From contig NZ_LR701599.1 in NCBI RefSeq assembly GCF_902498805.1, forward strand, positions 1,265 to 65,264: a stretch of 64,000 bases of DNA, written 5' to 3'. Under the pieces are notes generated by a model. The model was not told the DNA's origin, made no database searches, and saw only the letters and a list, made by a program, of their open reading frames with translations. The first letter of the stretch is position 1. Every line of letters starts with the position of its first letter. Below are positions 1 through 9,304 of the stretch, piece by piece. The DNA is from Imperialibacter sp. EC-SDR9. Its GTDB lineage: Bacteria > Bacteroidota > Bacteroidia > Cytophagales > Cyclobacteriaceae. A program made the position numbers and the translations under genes.

Positions 1-1090
1 TTCCTCGGAATCGGCATGACGTCGGTGTGGGAATGTTAGCTGTGCTTGTACTTTGTGCGGTACTGCTACTGCTCGCACAAATCTTCCATTACAGCCGTCA
101 CTTCGCAGCGAAGCGGAGAAATCCCCCAGACTACTGCCGAGCCTGCCGTGCCTTCTGTCATTACTCACAAAATCCCCGACCTGGTATTGCTTTTACCCGA
201 CTCACGGCCATTGTCTTGAGGATCCCGTTCCACGTCATTTCGCTCCTTCGTCGCAATCGGGATGACGTTGGTGTGGTAAGGGTGGTGGTGCTCCCGTTTT
301 GTGCAGTACTGCCACTGCCCGCACCAACCTACCATAGCAGCCGTCACTTCGCATCGCAGTGGATCCGAGGTGGAACGGAGTCCCCATGACCTTGGGCCAT
401 TACCCACTGGATTCGATATACCCAACACTGCCTTATCCAACTCACTGCCATTCCCAAGGGGATGCCTCCCTCGTTCCTCGGAATCGGCATGACGTCGGTG
501 TGGGAATGTTAGCTGTGCTTGTACTTTGTGCGGTACTGCTACTGCTCGCACAAATCTTCCATTACAGCCGTCACTTCGCAGCGAAGCGGAGAAATCCCCC
601 AGACTACTGCCGAGCCTGCCGTGCCTTCTGTCATTACTCACAAAATCCCCGACCTGGTATTGCTTTTACCCGACTCACGGCCATTGTCTTGAGGATCCCG
701 TTCCACGTCATTTCGCTCCTTCGTCGCAATCGGGATGACGTTGGTGTGGTAAGGGTGGTGGTGCTCACGTTTTGTGCAGTACTGCCAGTGCCCGCACCAA
801 CCTACCATAGCAGCCGTCACTTCGCATCGCAGTGGATCCGAGGTGGAACGGAGTCCCCATGACCTTGGGCCATTACCCACTGGATTCGATATACCCAACA
901 CTGCCTTATCCAACTCACTGCCATTCCCAAGGGGATGCCTCCCTCGTTCCTCGGAATCGGCATGACGTCGGCGTGGAAATGTTAGCTGTGCTTGTACTTT
1001 GTGCGGTACTGCTACTGCTCGCACAAATCTTCCATTACAGCCGTCACTTCGCAACGCAGTGGAGCCGACGTGGAACGGAGTCCCCTCGAT
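1..1090. repeat. tandem array of a 473-bp unit (two full copies, one partial)
   Basis: The sequence starting at 1 recurs almost unchanged at 474 and again at 947, so the period is 473 bp. Copies one and two differ at only a few bases. Each unit is itself two diverged halves of about 240 bp. Each half holds an element that starts CGTCACTTCGCA and ends near GGCATGACG or GGGATGACG. The third copy follows the first half to about 1055 and then jumps to sequence typical of the second half, which suggests recombination between halves. Open frames inside the array repeat with it, run on both strands and resemble no protein family, so I do not call genes. The array may continue left of the window. From 1091 to 1336 I see no gene or clear element. 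Confidence 0.9.
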
Positions 1091-1336
1091 GTTTGCAGTG
1101 TTTTCAAAATGGCTCATTAACCGTCGTGATGAGACTGGAATGCGGGAGGGAAAGGTACGAGCCTCAGCTTCGCCAGTCGGCAATCGCACCAGCCTGCGTT
1201 CTGGTTAGGGACTGCTAGGACTAGCGGGGTAAACCACACCGTTGTTTAAATTCATTAATTTTGGCGGACTCCCCAACTGCCACTAAATTTTCGTGACAGA
1301 AAAATCTGGATTTATCCAAAGGTGGGGTTGGAAGGA

Positions 1337-2290
1337 TTATTTAATCTTATATCGCTTATTCATATCGATAAACCTTGCAGTCATAAATTGCAGCAAATAT
1401 TGGCCTTCCAATTCTGTCTGATACTGAGTGCGCTGATTAATTGACATTGTTTGATTCTCGTTTATCTTATGATTCATGTGATAAATTGAAAAGAGTTTTT
1501 TTCTCGCACTAACTAGCTTGACTTTGGATAGTCTCTTATTCAGTAGAATATCAAGTTCTTCAAATCCTATTGGTGAGTGATTGAATCTGAATCCCTTGGT
1601 TCCTTCTCCGACACTTACAAAATTGAAATTTAGTTTTGATTTATCGTCAAACAGCATAATCAATGAGTCTCCTTTTGCTAAGGTGATATCTTTATTTCTT
1701 GAGTTAAATGAGGCATAGATATAGCCATTATGATTCACTAAAGATAACCCTAAATACTCATGCGCAAAAGTTGTTTGATCAAGGTAAAGTTTGAAGTATT
1801 CAGATTCTTCCGAAGCTACTTTTGTGAACTGTATAGTTTTAGCATCTGTGAATTCATCTTCTAAATAGCCAACTTCAGTTTGCTCAAGCTTAGGCCTGTT
1901 TTGTTCAAGGAGCTTACAGTTTAGTACTCCGTCATCCTCAATTTTGTGCACAAAAAGAAGCTCGTCATTCAAACGAATTCTTGTCTCTTTTTTTATCAAA
2001 AATTTATCTAATCTTCCGCCGTACGGAAGATTGATGTATAAAAGCCCACTGCCATGAATTTTTGAACCTAAAATTAATAACGTTTGATTTGGTTTGAAAT
2101 ACTCTCCCTCATTGATCAGGATTTCCGACAGTTCAAATTGATCAGTTTCTGGGATGTTGCTACTTAATAGCTTCGAGTAATTACTTTTATTCAGGCAAAT
2201 CAATTCTTGATCTTCATTTGGCCTAAGTCTTTCTATAGGCTTTTCTATATGTTTGTTGTCTTTTGATTTAAATAGCCCAAATATGTTCAT
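1337..2290 (-). CDS. hypothetical protein with a lipoyl/biotinyl-like beta domain
   Basis: This encodes 317 residues with no signal peptide or membrane segment, so it is probably cytoplasmic. Residues about 55-118 have the rhythm of a biotinyl/lipoyl-type barrel: LSEILINEGEYFKPNQTLL, then a run resembling the second half of such domains (GGRLDKFLIKKETRIRLNDE). The MKM or DKA lysine that carries biotin or lipoate is not evident, so the fold may be used structurally, as in HlyD-like adaptor proteins. The remaining 200 residues match nothing I recognise and are rich in Lys, Asn and Ile. The gene stands alone between the repeat array and another repeat copy. Its AT-rich codon use differs from the GC-richer gene that follows, which would fit acquired DNA. 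Function unknown. Confidence 0.7.
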   Translation of the reverse strand: MNIFGLFKSKDNKHIEKPIERLRPNEDQELICLNKSNYSKLLSSNIPETDQFELSEILINEGEYFKPNQTLLILGSKIHGSGLLYINLPYGGRLDKFLIKKETRIRLNDELLFVHKIEDDGVLNCKLLEQNRPKLEQTEVGYLEDEFTDAKTIQFTKVASEESEYFKLYLDQTTFAHEYLGLSLVNHNGYIYASFNSRNKDITLAKGDSLIMLFDDKSKLNFNFVSVGEGTKGFRFNHSPIGFEELDILLNKRLSKVKLVSARKKLFSIYHMNHKINENQTMSINQRTQYQTELEGQYLLQFMTARFIDMNKRYKIK

Positions 2291-2466
2291 TCTGAAAGTA
2301 TTTTACCGCTAACAATTTGGTATGACAGATAGCCAAACTCGTTTTATATGGCTACCAATTTAATAAATACTTTCATAGAATGGGATAATCATTGGACAGG
2401 TATGCGTATTTAAAGGCTTTCAGTAAAATGATGCCTACTAACAACTTTGTAAACTGCCGCTTAACG

Positions 2467-2617
2467 TACAAAGCCACAATAGCAGTCGTCACTTCGCAGC
2501 GAAGCGGAGAAGTCTCCATGATGTTTGCAGTTTCTCTATCCGTCTGTCTGCCATTCCCAGGGGGATGCCTCGCTCGTTCCTCACAATCGGCATGACGTTG
2601 GCTTTGAAAGTGTAGCA
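2467..2617. repeat. interspersed CGTCA/TGACG element, single copy
   Basis: The interval 2291-2805 has no credible gene. It carries one copy of the interspersed repeat found in the array at the window start: CGTCACTTCGCAGCGAAGCG near 2478 and CTCGTTCCTCACAATCGGC followed by ATGACG near 2600. The short frames across it on both strands are repeat-derived. The rest, about 2620-2805, is the leader of the next gene and shows a small CGACC/GGTCG hairpin near 2750 but no clear promoter. Confidence 0.8.
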
Positions 2618-2805
2618 CTGTAGCTGTTGTAGCGCACTTTTGTAATCTCCTTCACCCCCCCCTACCACCAATCCACTTTCCCCCTTGACTCCTCAATAAT
2701 TCTTGCTAAGATGCATAAGGTTACCCTTGAAGCAATATCATTTTTGCGACCTCACAGGGTCGGTATTGAAGATAAATTGAAGAACTGTCATTAACCATTG
2801 TTACC

Positions 2806-5800
2806 ATGTTGAAAAAAGCCTTTGTCCTCGCACTTGCCCTTTTCCTCACGAGCGGGAGGTTCCTTCCCCAAGCCATTGCTCAAACCACCAATAAAGACGC
2901 CCTGGCGGAAGCCGCAGCGGGCTTAAAGCTCCGTGGCATTGGCCCGGCGCTGATGGCTGGCCGTATTGCTGATATTGCTGTGAGCACTGCCGACCGCAGT
3001 ACCTGGTATGTGGCCGTGGGCTCCGGTGGCCTGTGGAAAACCACCAACCGTGGCACCTCGTGGCAGCCCGTGTTCGATGAGCAGCCTTCGTACTCCATTG
3101 GCTCGGTCACCATCGACCCCAACAACCCCGATGTGGTGTGGGTAGGCACCGGCGAAAACGTGAGTGGCCGCCACATGGGCTGGGGCAGTGGTGTGTACCG
3201 CAGCGGCGACGGCGGCAAAACCTGGAAAGCCATGGGGCTACCGGCATCAGAGCATATAGGCAAAATACTGATCGACCCCCGCAACAGCCACGTGGCTTAC
3301 GTGGCAGCCGAGGGTCCCCTGTGGTCAGCTGGTGGCGACCGTGGCCTCTACAAAACTACCGACGACGGAAAGACCTGGCAGCTGGTACTGCCTATCGATG
3401 AAAACACGGGCGTGACGGATGTGGAATTTGATCCTTCCAACCCTGACGTGCTGTACGCCGCCGCCTATCAGCGCCGCCGCCATGTGTGGTCGTTGCTGGC
3501 GGGCGGGCCTAAGTCTGGCATTTACAAATCCAGCGATGGGGGTGCCTCCTGGCGCCGCATGGCCACCGGCCTTCCCAAAGGAGACATGGGCAAAATAGGC
3601 CTGGCCGTTACGCCGGCCAATCCCCAGCTGGTGTACGCCACCATTGAAGCTGCCGACAACGAAAAGGGCTTTTACCGCTCTATCGACAAAGGTGAGAGCT
3701 GGGAAAAGCGCAACAGCTATATTTCGGGAGGCACAGGCCCGCACTACTACCAGGAGATTGAGGCCTCGCCTGCGAATGCCGACCTGGTCTACCAAATGGA
3801 TGTGTTCTTGCACGTGACGAGGGATGGAGGCAAAACGTTTGACTACCTGGGGACAGGCCGTGAGAAGCACAGCGACAACCATGCGCTGTGGATCGATCCT
3901 GCTGATGGAGAACACCTGCTGGCTGGCTGCGATGCGGGGTTGTACGAGTCCTACGACGAAGGCACCACCTGGCGGCATTTTCCTAACATGCCAGTGTCAC
4001 AGTTCTACAAGCTCTCGCTCGACAATGCCGAGCCGTTCTATAATATCGTGGGTGGAGCGCAGGACCTGGGCTCGCTCATTGGGCCGTCCCGCACCACCAA
4101 TGTGGAGGGCGTGCGCAACCAGGACTGGTATGTGCCGCTTGGCGCCGATGGCTATGACAATGCCGTGGATCCCGATGATTCGAATATTGTGTATGTGGAA
4201 ATTCAGGAGGGCAGCCTGAAGCGCCTGGACCGTCGCAGCGAAGAAACACTCGACATTCAGCCCCAGCCTGCTCCAGGCGATGCCCCTGAGCGCTGGAACT
4301 GGGATGCCCCTATTCTCATCAGTCCGCACAAGGGCTCCCGCCTCTACTACGGCTCGCAGCGGGTGTGGCGCAGCGACGACCGTGGTGACTCGTGGGCGCC
4401 CATCAGTCCCGACCTGACCACCAATCGCAACCGCTACGAGCTGCAGCTCATGGGCAGGGTGTGGAGCGCCGATGCCCTTTACGACAATGGAGCCATGTCG
4501 AAATACGCCACGCTGACGTCGATAGCCGAGTCGCCCCTCAAGGAAGGTCTGCTGTACACCGGCTCCGACGACGGCCTGATACAGGTGAGCGAGGACGGCG
4601 GACAAAACTGGCGCAAGAGTGCCGCCCTGCCCAAGGTGCCTTTGCTGTCCTTTATCAACGACATAGAAGCGTCGGCTCACGAGGCCAATACCTTGTTTGC
4701 CGTGGCCGACGCCCATAAGTTTGGCGACTTCAGCCCTTACCTGTTCATCAGCACCGACCGGGGCCGCAGCTGGCGGTCTATTGCCAGCGACCTGCCCATC
4801 GGCACCATTGTGTGGGTGATCAAACAAGACCCTGTCGATCCTAATCTGCTGTTTATTGGCACAGAGTACGGCATCTATTTTTCCGTAAACAAAGGGACGA
4901 ACTGGATCAGGCTGAAGAACGGCATGCCCACCATTCCGGTGCGGGACATTGAGCTGCACAAGCGTGACAATGACCTGGTGGCCGCTACTTTCGGGCGGGG
5001 CTTCTACGTGCTTGATGACTACACGCCCCTGAGAAACCTGAGCCAGGCGGTGAGCCTGAACAACGCTACCTTGTTTGCAGTGAGAGATGCCTGGTGGTAT
5101 GTGCCAAGCGTGCCTATGCAGGCCAAAGGCATGCCAACGCTGGGCACTACCAGCTTCAGGGCGGCTAACCCTCCGTTTGGCGCTGTATTTACCTACTACC
5201 TGAACGATGTGCCGCAGACGATGAAAGCACAGCGCCAGGCTACTGAAAAGACCCTGAACGAAAAGAACGCCAGTGTGCCCTTCCCTGGCTGGGAAAGGCT
5301 GCTGGAGGAGTCGACCGAAAAGGCCCCTCAGGCCATGTTGCTGGTGAGCGACGAAAGCGGGCAGCCCGTCCGCTGGATCAAAGGAGCCACAGCCAAAGGC
5401 TTGCACCGGGTAAGCTGGGACCTGCGGTTTCCCGCCCCCGACCCCATCGACCTGCGACAGCCCGACTTTGTGCCACCCTGGGCAGGCGATGCACAGGGGC
5501 CTTTTGCGGCACCCGGCAAGTACAGCGTGAAGCTATATGTGTTCCACAACGGCATGATGGAAGCCAAAGGGGCGCCACAGTCTTTTACGGTGAAGCCCGT
5601 GCCTACGGCACCCAAAGGCACAGACTTTAAGATGGTGGCAGCCTTTCAGCAGAAGACCAGCGAGCTTTCCCGCCAAATATCAGGGGCTGCCAGTCAGCTG
5701 GGTGAAGCAGGGGAAAAGCTGCGCTATATGAGGGCAGCACTGATGGAAACGCCTCAGGCAAAACAGGAGCTGTTTGCCAGGCAAAATGACCTGGAGAAAG

Positions 5801-6084
5801 AGCTGGCTGCCCTGCGCACTCGTCTCACAGGTGACCGCATCCGAAGAGGCATGAACGAATCGACCGTGCCGTCGATCATGAGCAGAGTAGGGCAGGTGGC
5901 TTACGGTCATTGGGATACCCGGCAAACGCCCACGGTAACGCAGCAGCGAAACATCGACATTGCAGGCATTGAATTTAGCCAGTTCAAAGGAGATATGGCT
6001 GCCTACCTCAGCAAGCTATCGCAATACGAAGCAGCGCTTGAGGCGGCAGGTGCGCCCTGGACGCCGGGCAGAAAATTCGAGTAG
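2806..6084 (+). CDS. secreted BNR/VPS10-like beta-propeller protein
   Basis: A 1092-residue protein with an N-terminal signal peptide ending near AIAQ, so it is exported to the periplasm or cell surface. At least nine Asp-box (BNR) motifs of the form S-x-D-x-G-x-[ST]-W are visible, for example RSGDGGKTW (about residue 131), KTTDDGKTW (182), KSSDGGASW (240), RSDDRGDSW (522), VSEDGGQNW (593) and STDRGRSW (648). They mark two seven- to ten-bladed propellers as in sortilin/VPS10-like and glycoside hydrolase BNR proteins. After about residue 750 comes a non-propeller C-terminal part with an alpha-helical stretch near 940-1010. Such proteins are often called glycosyl hydrolase, but I see no catalytic set that proves this. 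A glycan- or peptide-binding surface role is equally possible. Confidence 0.9.
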   Translation: MLKKAFVLALALFLTSGRFLPQAIAQTTNKDALAEAAAGLKLRGIGPALMAGRIADIAVSTADRSTWYVAVGSGGLWKTTNRGTSWQPVFDEQPSYSIGSVTIDPNNPDVVWVGTGENVSGRHMGWGSGVYRSGDGGKTWKAMGLPASEHIGKILIDPRNSHVAYVAAEGPLWSAGGDRGLYKTTDDGKTWQLVLPIDENTGVTDVEFDPSNPDVLYAAAYQRRRHVWSLLAGGPKSGIYKSSDGGASWRRMATGLPKGDMGKIGLAVTPANPQLVYATIEAADNEKGFYRSIDKGESWEKRNSYISGGTGPHYYQEIEASPANADLVYQMDVFLHVTRDGGKTFDYLGTGREKHSDNHALWIDPADGEHLLAGCDAGLYESYDEGTTWRHFPNMPVSQFYKLSLDNAEPFYNIVGGAQDLGSLIGPSRTTNVEGVRNQDWYVPLGADGYDNAVDPDDSNIVYVEIQEGSLKRLDRRSEETLDIQPQPAPGDAPERWNWDAPILISPHKGSRLYYGSQRVWRSDDRGDSWAPISPDLTTNRNRYELQLMGRVWSADALYDNGAMSKYATLTSIAESPLKEGLLYTGSDDGLIQVSEDGGQNWRKSAALPKVPLLSFINDIEASAHEANTLFAVADAHKFGDFSPYLFISTDRGRSWRSIASDLPIGTIVWVIKQDPVDPNLLFIGTEYGIYFSVNKGTNWIRLKNGMPTIPVRDIELHKRDNDLVAATFGRGFYVLDDYTPLRNLSQAVSLNNATLFAVRDAWWYVPSVPMQAKGMPTLGTTSFRAANPPFGAVFTYYLNDVPQTMKAQRQATEKTLNEKNASVPFPGWERLLEESTEKAPQAMLLVSDESGQPVRWIKGATAKGLHRVSWDLRFPAPDPIDLRQPDFVPPWAGDAQGPFAAPGKYSVKLYVFHNGMMEAKGAPQSFTVKPVPTAPKGTDFKMVAAFQQKTSELSRQISGAASQLGEAGEKLRYMRAALMETPQAKQELFARQNDLEKELAALRTRLTGDRIRRGMNESTVPSIMSRVGQVAYGHWDTRQTPTVTQQRNIDIAGIEFSQFKGDMAAYLSKLSQYEAALEAAGAPWTPGRKFE

Positions 6085-6139
6085 GACAGTCGGACAGTCG
6101 GATGTTCGGATAGTCAGATGTTCGGACATTCGGACAATC
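6084..6139. repeat. 8-bp tandem repeat (GGACAGTC type), seven units
   Basis: Directly after the stop codon of the propeller gene there are seven consecutive 8-bp units: GGACAGTC, GGACAGTC, GGATGTTC, GGATAGTC, AGATGTTC, GGACATTC, GGACAATC. The register is kept without a slip. The unit length is not a multiple of three and the array lies outside the reading frame. It may be a slippage-prone minisatellite. The rest of 6085-6802 holds the palindromic element described next and, from about 6210 to 6802, no gene I can support. Confidence 0.85.
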
Positions 6140-6148
6140 GGAGTCGCA

Positions 6149-6201
6149 GGGCAGGCGTCGTTACGGCGAGTGGCATTTGCGGTGGAGCCGTCAGACGCCG
6201 G
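6149..6201. repeat. palindromic REP-like element, copy 1
   Basis: A stem-loop of about 50 bp. The left arm, GGCGTCGTTACGGC, pairs with the right arm, GCCGTCAGACGCC, through GGCGTC:GACGCC and ACGGC:GCCGT. A second copy with the same arms but a different loop lies at 22417-22472. Conserved arms with a variable loop are typical of repetitive extragenic palindromes. Confidence 0.75.
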
Positions 6202-6802
6202 GGTAATGAAAGAAAGGAGACGGAAGTAACCCGCCTACGCCAATGGCTTCAAGGAGCGGCCCATCTACGCTGAAAGCTTCGGCGGGCGAGGAAGTGAGGG
6301 AGTGGAGGGCAGTGTTAGAAAGAACGCTGTTTCTCAAGCAATGCATGGATGCTCCATACCTTAAGTTTTCAAGCGCTTCAAAGCCCTGAAAGGGCGGCAT
6401 AAATCAGGAGGGTGGTGAAGCCCCATCCTGAAGGTAATAGGTAATCCTGACAGGGTTAAGCCCATTTTGCAGTAGCTAAAGTTGAGTGCCAAGTACCTTT
6501 GCCCGCCAACCCAGGGTTTTGAACGGGGCTTGGTGCTGGTGTGCGCATGCACCCACCGGAACGACGGAGGGATGCTGGTAAAGCCCCCAAGCCTCTTAAC
6601 AATCGCTTAAACTCGTCACCGTTTCCTCCTCTGAATTCCCAACCCGACCGCTCGTCAATTTAATCGGCTTTTTTCGTACCTTATGTAAGTGATTACCCTG
6701 GCTACTTCGTCTTACAGTAGCAGGTGAACCACATGCACAATGCAGTTTGCAAGCCTGGTTGAAACAATGAAAACTAATAGTCCTACTTAAAATAATAAAT
6801 GA

Positions 6803-8146
6803 ATGAAAATGGAACCAACTAGAAGAGAGTTTATAAAGAAAACCGCTGTGGCCGGGTCAGTGGCGTTTGCACTACCCACCATCATGCCATCAAGCGTTTT
6901 TGGTGCCAACGACCGTATCAATGCGGCTGTTTTAGGTGTGAATGGCCGTGGCAAAAGCCATATCAAAAGCTTTATGGTGCAGGACAATGTTCAGATTACG
7001 CACCTGTGTGACCCTGACATGCCCCTTCTGAAAAAGCGCCAGGCTGAGTTCAAAGAAACTTATAAGAAAGACGTACTCCTTGAGCAGGATGTTCGTAAGA
7101 TCATTGACAATAAGGACATTGATGTGATTAGCATCGCCATGCCCAATCACTGGCATGCGCTGGCCACAATCTGGGCATGCCAGGCTGGCAAAGACGTGTA
7201 TGTAGAAAAGCCAGGGTCCCACAATATCTGGGAAGGTCGCAAAATGGTTGAAGCAGCACACAAGTACGACAGAATTGTGCAGCACGGCGTGCAGCTGAGA
7301 AGCTCACCGGCGATTAACAAAGCCATTGACCTGATGCGCAACGGCTACCTGGGCAAGGTATATATGTCACGTGGTCTTGTGTTCCGCTGGAGACCAAGTA
7401 TAGGCGATCAGGGATTCTCTCCGGTCCCCGAAGGCCTTGACTACGACCTATGGACTGGCCCGGCGGGCAAGCGTGCTTTCACCAAAAATCTTGTACACTA
7501 CAACTGGCACTGGGCGTGGGACTATGGCAATGGAGACGTAGGCAACCAGGGTATTCACGAAACCGACCTTTGCATGTGGGGCTTGGACGTCGGGCTTCCT
7601 ACCAAAATCACCTCTATGGGCGGTAAATTCCTTTGGGATGATGCCAAAGAGGTGCCTGAAGTACTTACATCTATCTATAATTACCCTGAAGAAGGCAAGA
7701 TCATCCAGTTCGAAGTGCGCCCATGGTGTACCAACACGGAAGATGGTGCTACAGTGGGCAACATCTTCTACGGCGAAAAGGGCATCCTCGTGGTGGATGG
7801 CTACGACAAGTTCAAGACCTACATGGGTCAGGACAGAACACCGGGCGAGTCAGGCGACGATGGACAGGCTTCTGGCACAGGCATGGACCGTGGCGACGGT
7901 GGCACCGACGGACACTTCAAGAACTTTATCGAGGCTGTTCGCAAGCGTGACAGGTCTGTGCAAAACGGTCCTGTAGAAACAGCGCACCTTGCTTCAGGAC
8001 TGGCGCACCTTGGTAATATTGCCTACAGACTGGACCGTGTGCTGACGTTCAATCCAAGCTCTGAAACTTTCGTTAACGACCCTGAGGCAGATAAAATGCT
8101 GAAACGTAATTACAGAAAAGGGTTCGAAGTTCCTGAGATAGTGTAA
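6803..8146 (+). CDS. twin-arginine exported Gfo/Idh/MocA family oxidoreductase
   Basis: A 447-residue NAD(P)-dependent dehydrogenase-family protein. The N-terminus has a Tat motif, TRREFIKK, followed by a hydrophobic stretch, so it is probably exported folded with its cofactor. The Rossmann part begins AAVLGVNGRGKSH, and the family lysine appears in VYVEKPGSHN. A C-terminal alpha/beta domain follows, as in glucose-fructose oxidoreductase. Substrates in this family are sugars, inositols or glycosides; the substrate here cannot be read from sequence. The next gene, 13 bp downstream, is a Tat-exported TIM-barrel sugar isomerase homologue, so the two probably act together on a carbohydrate in the periplasm. 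Met3 is an alternative start. Confidence 0.92.
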   Translation: MKMEPTRREFIKKTAVAGSVAFALPTIMPSSVFGANDRINAAVLGVNGRGKSHIKSFMVQDNVQITHLCDPDMPLLKKRQAEFKETYKKDVLLEQDVRKIIDNKDIDVISIAMPNHWHALATIWACQAGKDVYVEKPGSHNIWEGRKMVEAAHKYDRIVQHGVQLRSSPAINKAIDLMRNGYLGKVYMSRGLVFRWRPSIGDQGFSPVPEGLDYDLWTGPAGKRAFTKNLVHYNWHWAWDYGNGDVGNQGIHETDLCMWGLDVGLPTKITSMGGKFLWDDAKEVPEVLTSIYNYPEEGKIIQFEVRPWCTNTEDGATVGNIFYGEKGILVVDGYDKFKTYMGQDRTPGESGDDGQASGTGMDRGDGGTDGHFKNFIEAVRKRDRSVQNGPVETAHLASGLAHLGNIAYRLDRVLTFNPSSETFVNDPEADKMLKRNYRKGFEVPEIV

Positions 8147-8159
8147 GCGAAGCATTTGA

Positions 8160-9053
8160 ATGGAACAACCTATGAAAATGAATACGTCACGTCGTGATTT
8201 TATTCAAAAAAGTGTTATTGCCGGAGTGGGTCTGTCGTTGATAGACCCACTTATGGTAAATGCGTTCGCCAAAAAGCCGAAAATGAAGCTCGGCCTGGTT
8301 ACTTACCAATGGGGGAAAGACTGGGATTTGCCCACCCTCATTGCCAACTGTGAGAAAACAGGTCTATTGGGAGTAGAGCTACGCACCGAACATGCACATG
8401 GTGTAGAAACCAGCCTTTCTGCCAGTCAGCGGGCTGAGGTGAAAAAACGCTTTGCCGATAGTTCGGTTACCTGCCTCGGTTATGGTTCAAACTTCGACTA
8501 TCATCATGCGGATCAGGCAAGGGTTCGCAAGAACATCGAAGGCACCAAGGAATACCTTCAGCTATGCAAGGACATCGGATCTACCGGTATCAAGGTGAAG
8601 CCCAATGGTTTCCCTGACGGTGTGTCTAAAGAAAAGACCATTGCCCAGATAGCGGCCTCGTTCAATGAATGCGGCAAATTTGCAGCTGACCTTGGTTTGG
8701 TGGTGCGTGTGGAAGTGCATGGAGAGAAGACCCAGGAGCTGCCTAATATGAAGGCTATCTTTGAGCAGGTAACCGAAAAAAGCGTGAAGATGTGCTGGAA
8801 CTGCAACGACCAGGATCTGTTGGAGCCGGGGCTGGAGGCCAACTTCAATTCTGTGAAGAAATGGTTTGGCGATACCGTGCACATCAGGGAGCTGAATGTG
8901 GGTGAATACCCCTATCAGCAGCTCATGACTATGTTCAATACCATAAAGTACGACGGCTGGCTGCTGCTTGAAGCCCGCACAGAACCTGCCGACAGGGTAG
9001 CTGCCATGAAGGAGCAGTTGCAGATATTTAATAAGATGGTCGGGAATAGCTAA
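8160..9053 (+). CDS. sugar phosphate isomerase/epimerase family protein (TIM barrel), Tat signal
   Basis: A 297-residue xylose-isomerase-like TIM barrel protein (AP endonuclease 2 family). The N-terminus carries TSRRDFIQKS plus a hydrophobic stretch, a Tat signal. The barrel begins KLGLVTYQWGKDWDLPTL and has likely metal-site segments such as GVELRTEHAHG, RVEVHGEK and WNCNDQD, with LLLEART near the end. It lies 13 bp after an exported Gfo/Idh/MocA oxidoreductase in the same direction, a common pairing in Bacteroidota for sugar or 3-keto-glycoside modification. An in-frame ATG at 8172 (MKMNTSRR) may be the real start, since it matches the MKM start of the upstream partner and keeps the Tat motif nearer the N-terminus. 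The substrate is unknown. Confidence 0.9.
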   Translation: MEQPMKMNTSRRDFIQKSVIAGVGLSLIDPLMVNAFAKKPKMKLGLVTYQWGKDWDLPTLIANCEKTGLLGVELRTEHAHGVETSLSASQRAEVKKRFADSSVTCLGYGSNFDYHHADQARVRKNIEGTKEYLQLCKDIGSTGIKVKPNGFPDGVSKEKTIAQIAASFNECGKFAADLGLVVRVEVHGEKTQELPNMKAIFEQVTEKSVKMCWNCNDQDLLEPGLEANFNSVKKWFGDTVHIRELNVGEYPYQQLMTMFNTIKYDGWLLLEARTEPADRVAAMKEQLQIFNKMVGNS

Positions 9054-9065
9054 GACTGATTTTTG

Positions 9066-9093
9066 TTCCGGCGGGTGTCTTCACACGCCGGAA
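9066..9093 (+). terminator. hairpin after the oxidoreductase/isomerase pair
   Basis: The arms TTCCGGCG...TGT and ACACGCCGGAA pair, with a two-base bulge and a CTTC loop, starting 13 bp past the stop codon. The trailing run (taatttg) is weak for an intrinsic terminator. The sequence GTCTTCACACGC (9077-9088), which overlaps the right half of the hairpin, can instead pair with GCGTGTGAAGAC at 9157-9168, so two mutually exclusive folds exist. A further pair, CTACAAAAGTTT near 9191 and ACTTTTGTAG near 9271, nests in the same gap. Confidence 0.55.
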
Positions 9094-9304
9094 TAATTTG
9101 ATCACCCTCCATCTGAGTTTCTCGCAGAGGACTCTGAACGAGATCAATGTTTCAAAGCGTGTGAAGACGTTCGCTATCAGTTCCCGCAGCCTACAAAAGT
9201 TTGGTTGAATAGCTTCCACTGGCTAACGAACCGAAATGCGGGGAATGGCTGCATTCCGGCGATCCTGCGAAACTTTTGTAGTCTTTTCTTTCTGCCGATA
9301 CGAA

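Noticed and set aside
27-1218. Several overlapping open frames of 60-180 codons on both strands in the 473-bp array
   Set aside because: They repeat exactly with the array, overlap in several frames, lack signals or known domains and are explained by the repeat.
3997-5406. A 469-codon antisense frame inside the BNR propeller gene
   Set aside because: It is a GC-rich shadow of the plus-strand gene, which has a signal peptide and repeated Asp boxes.
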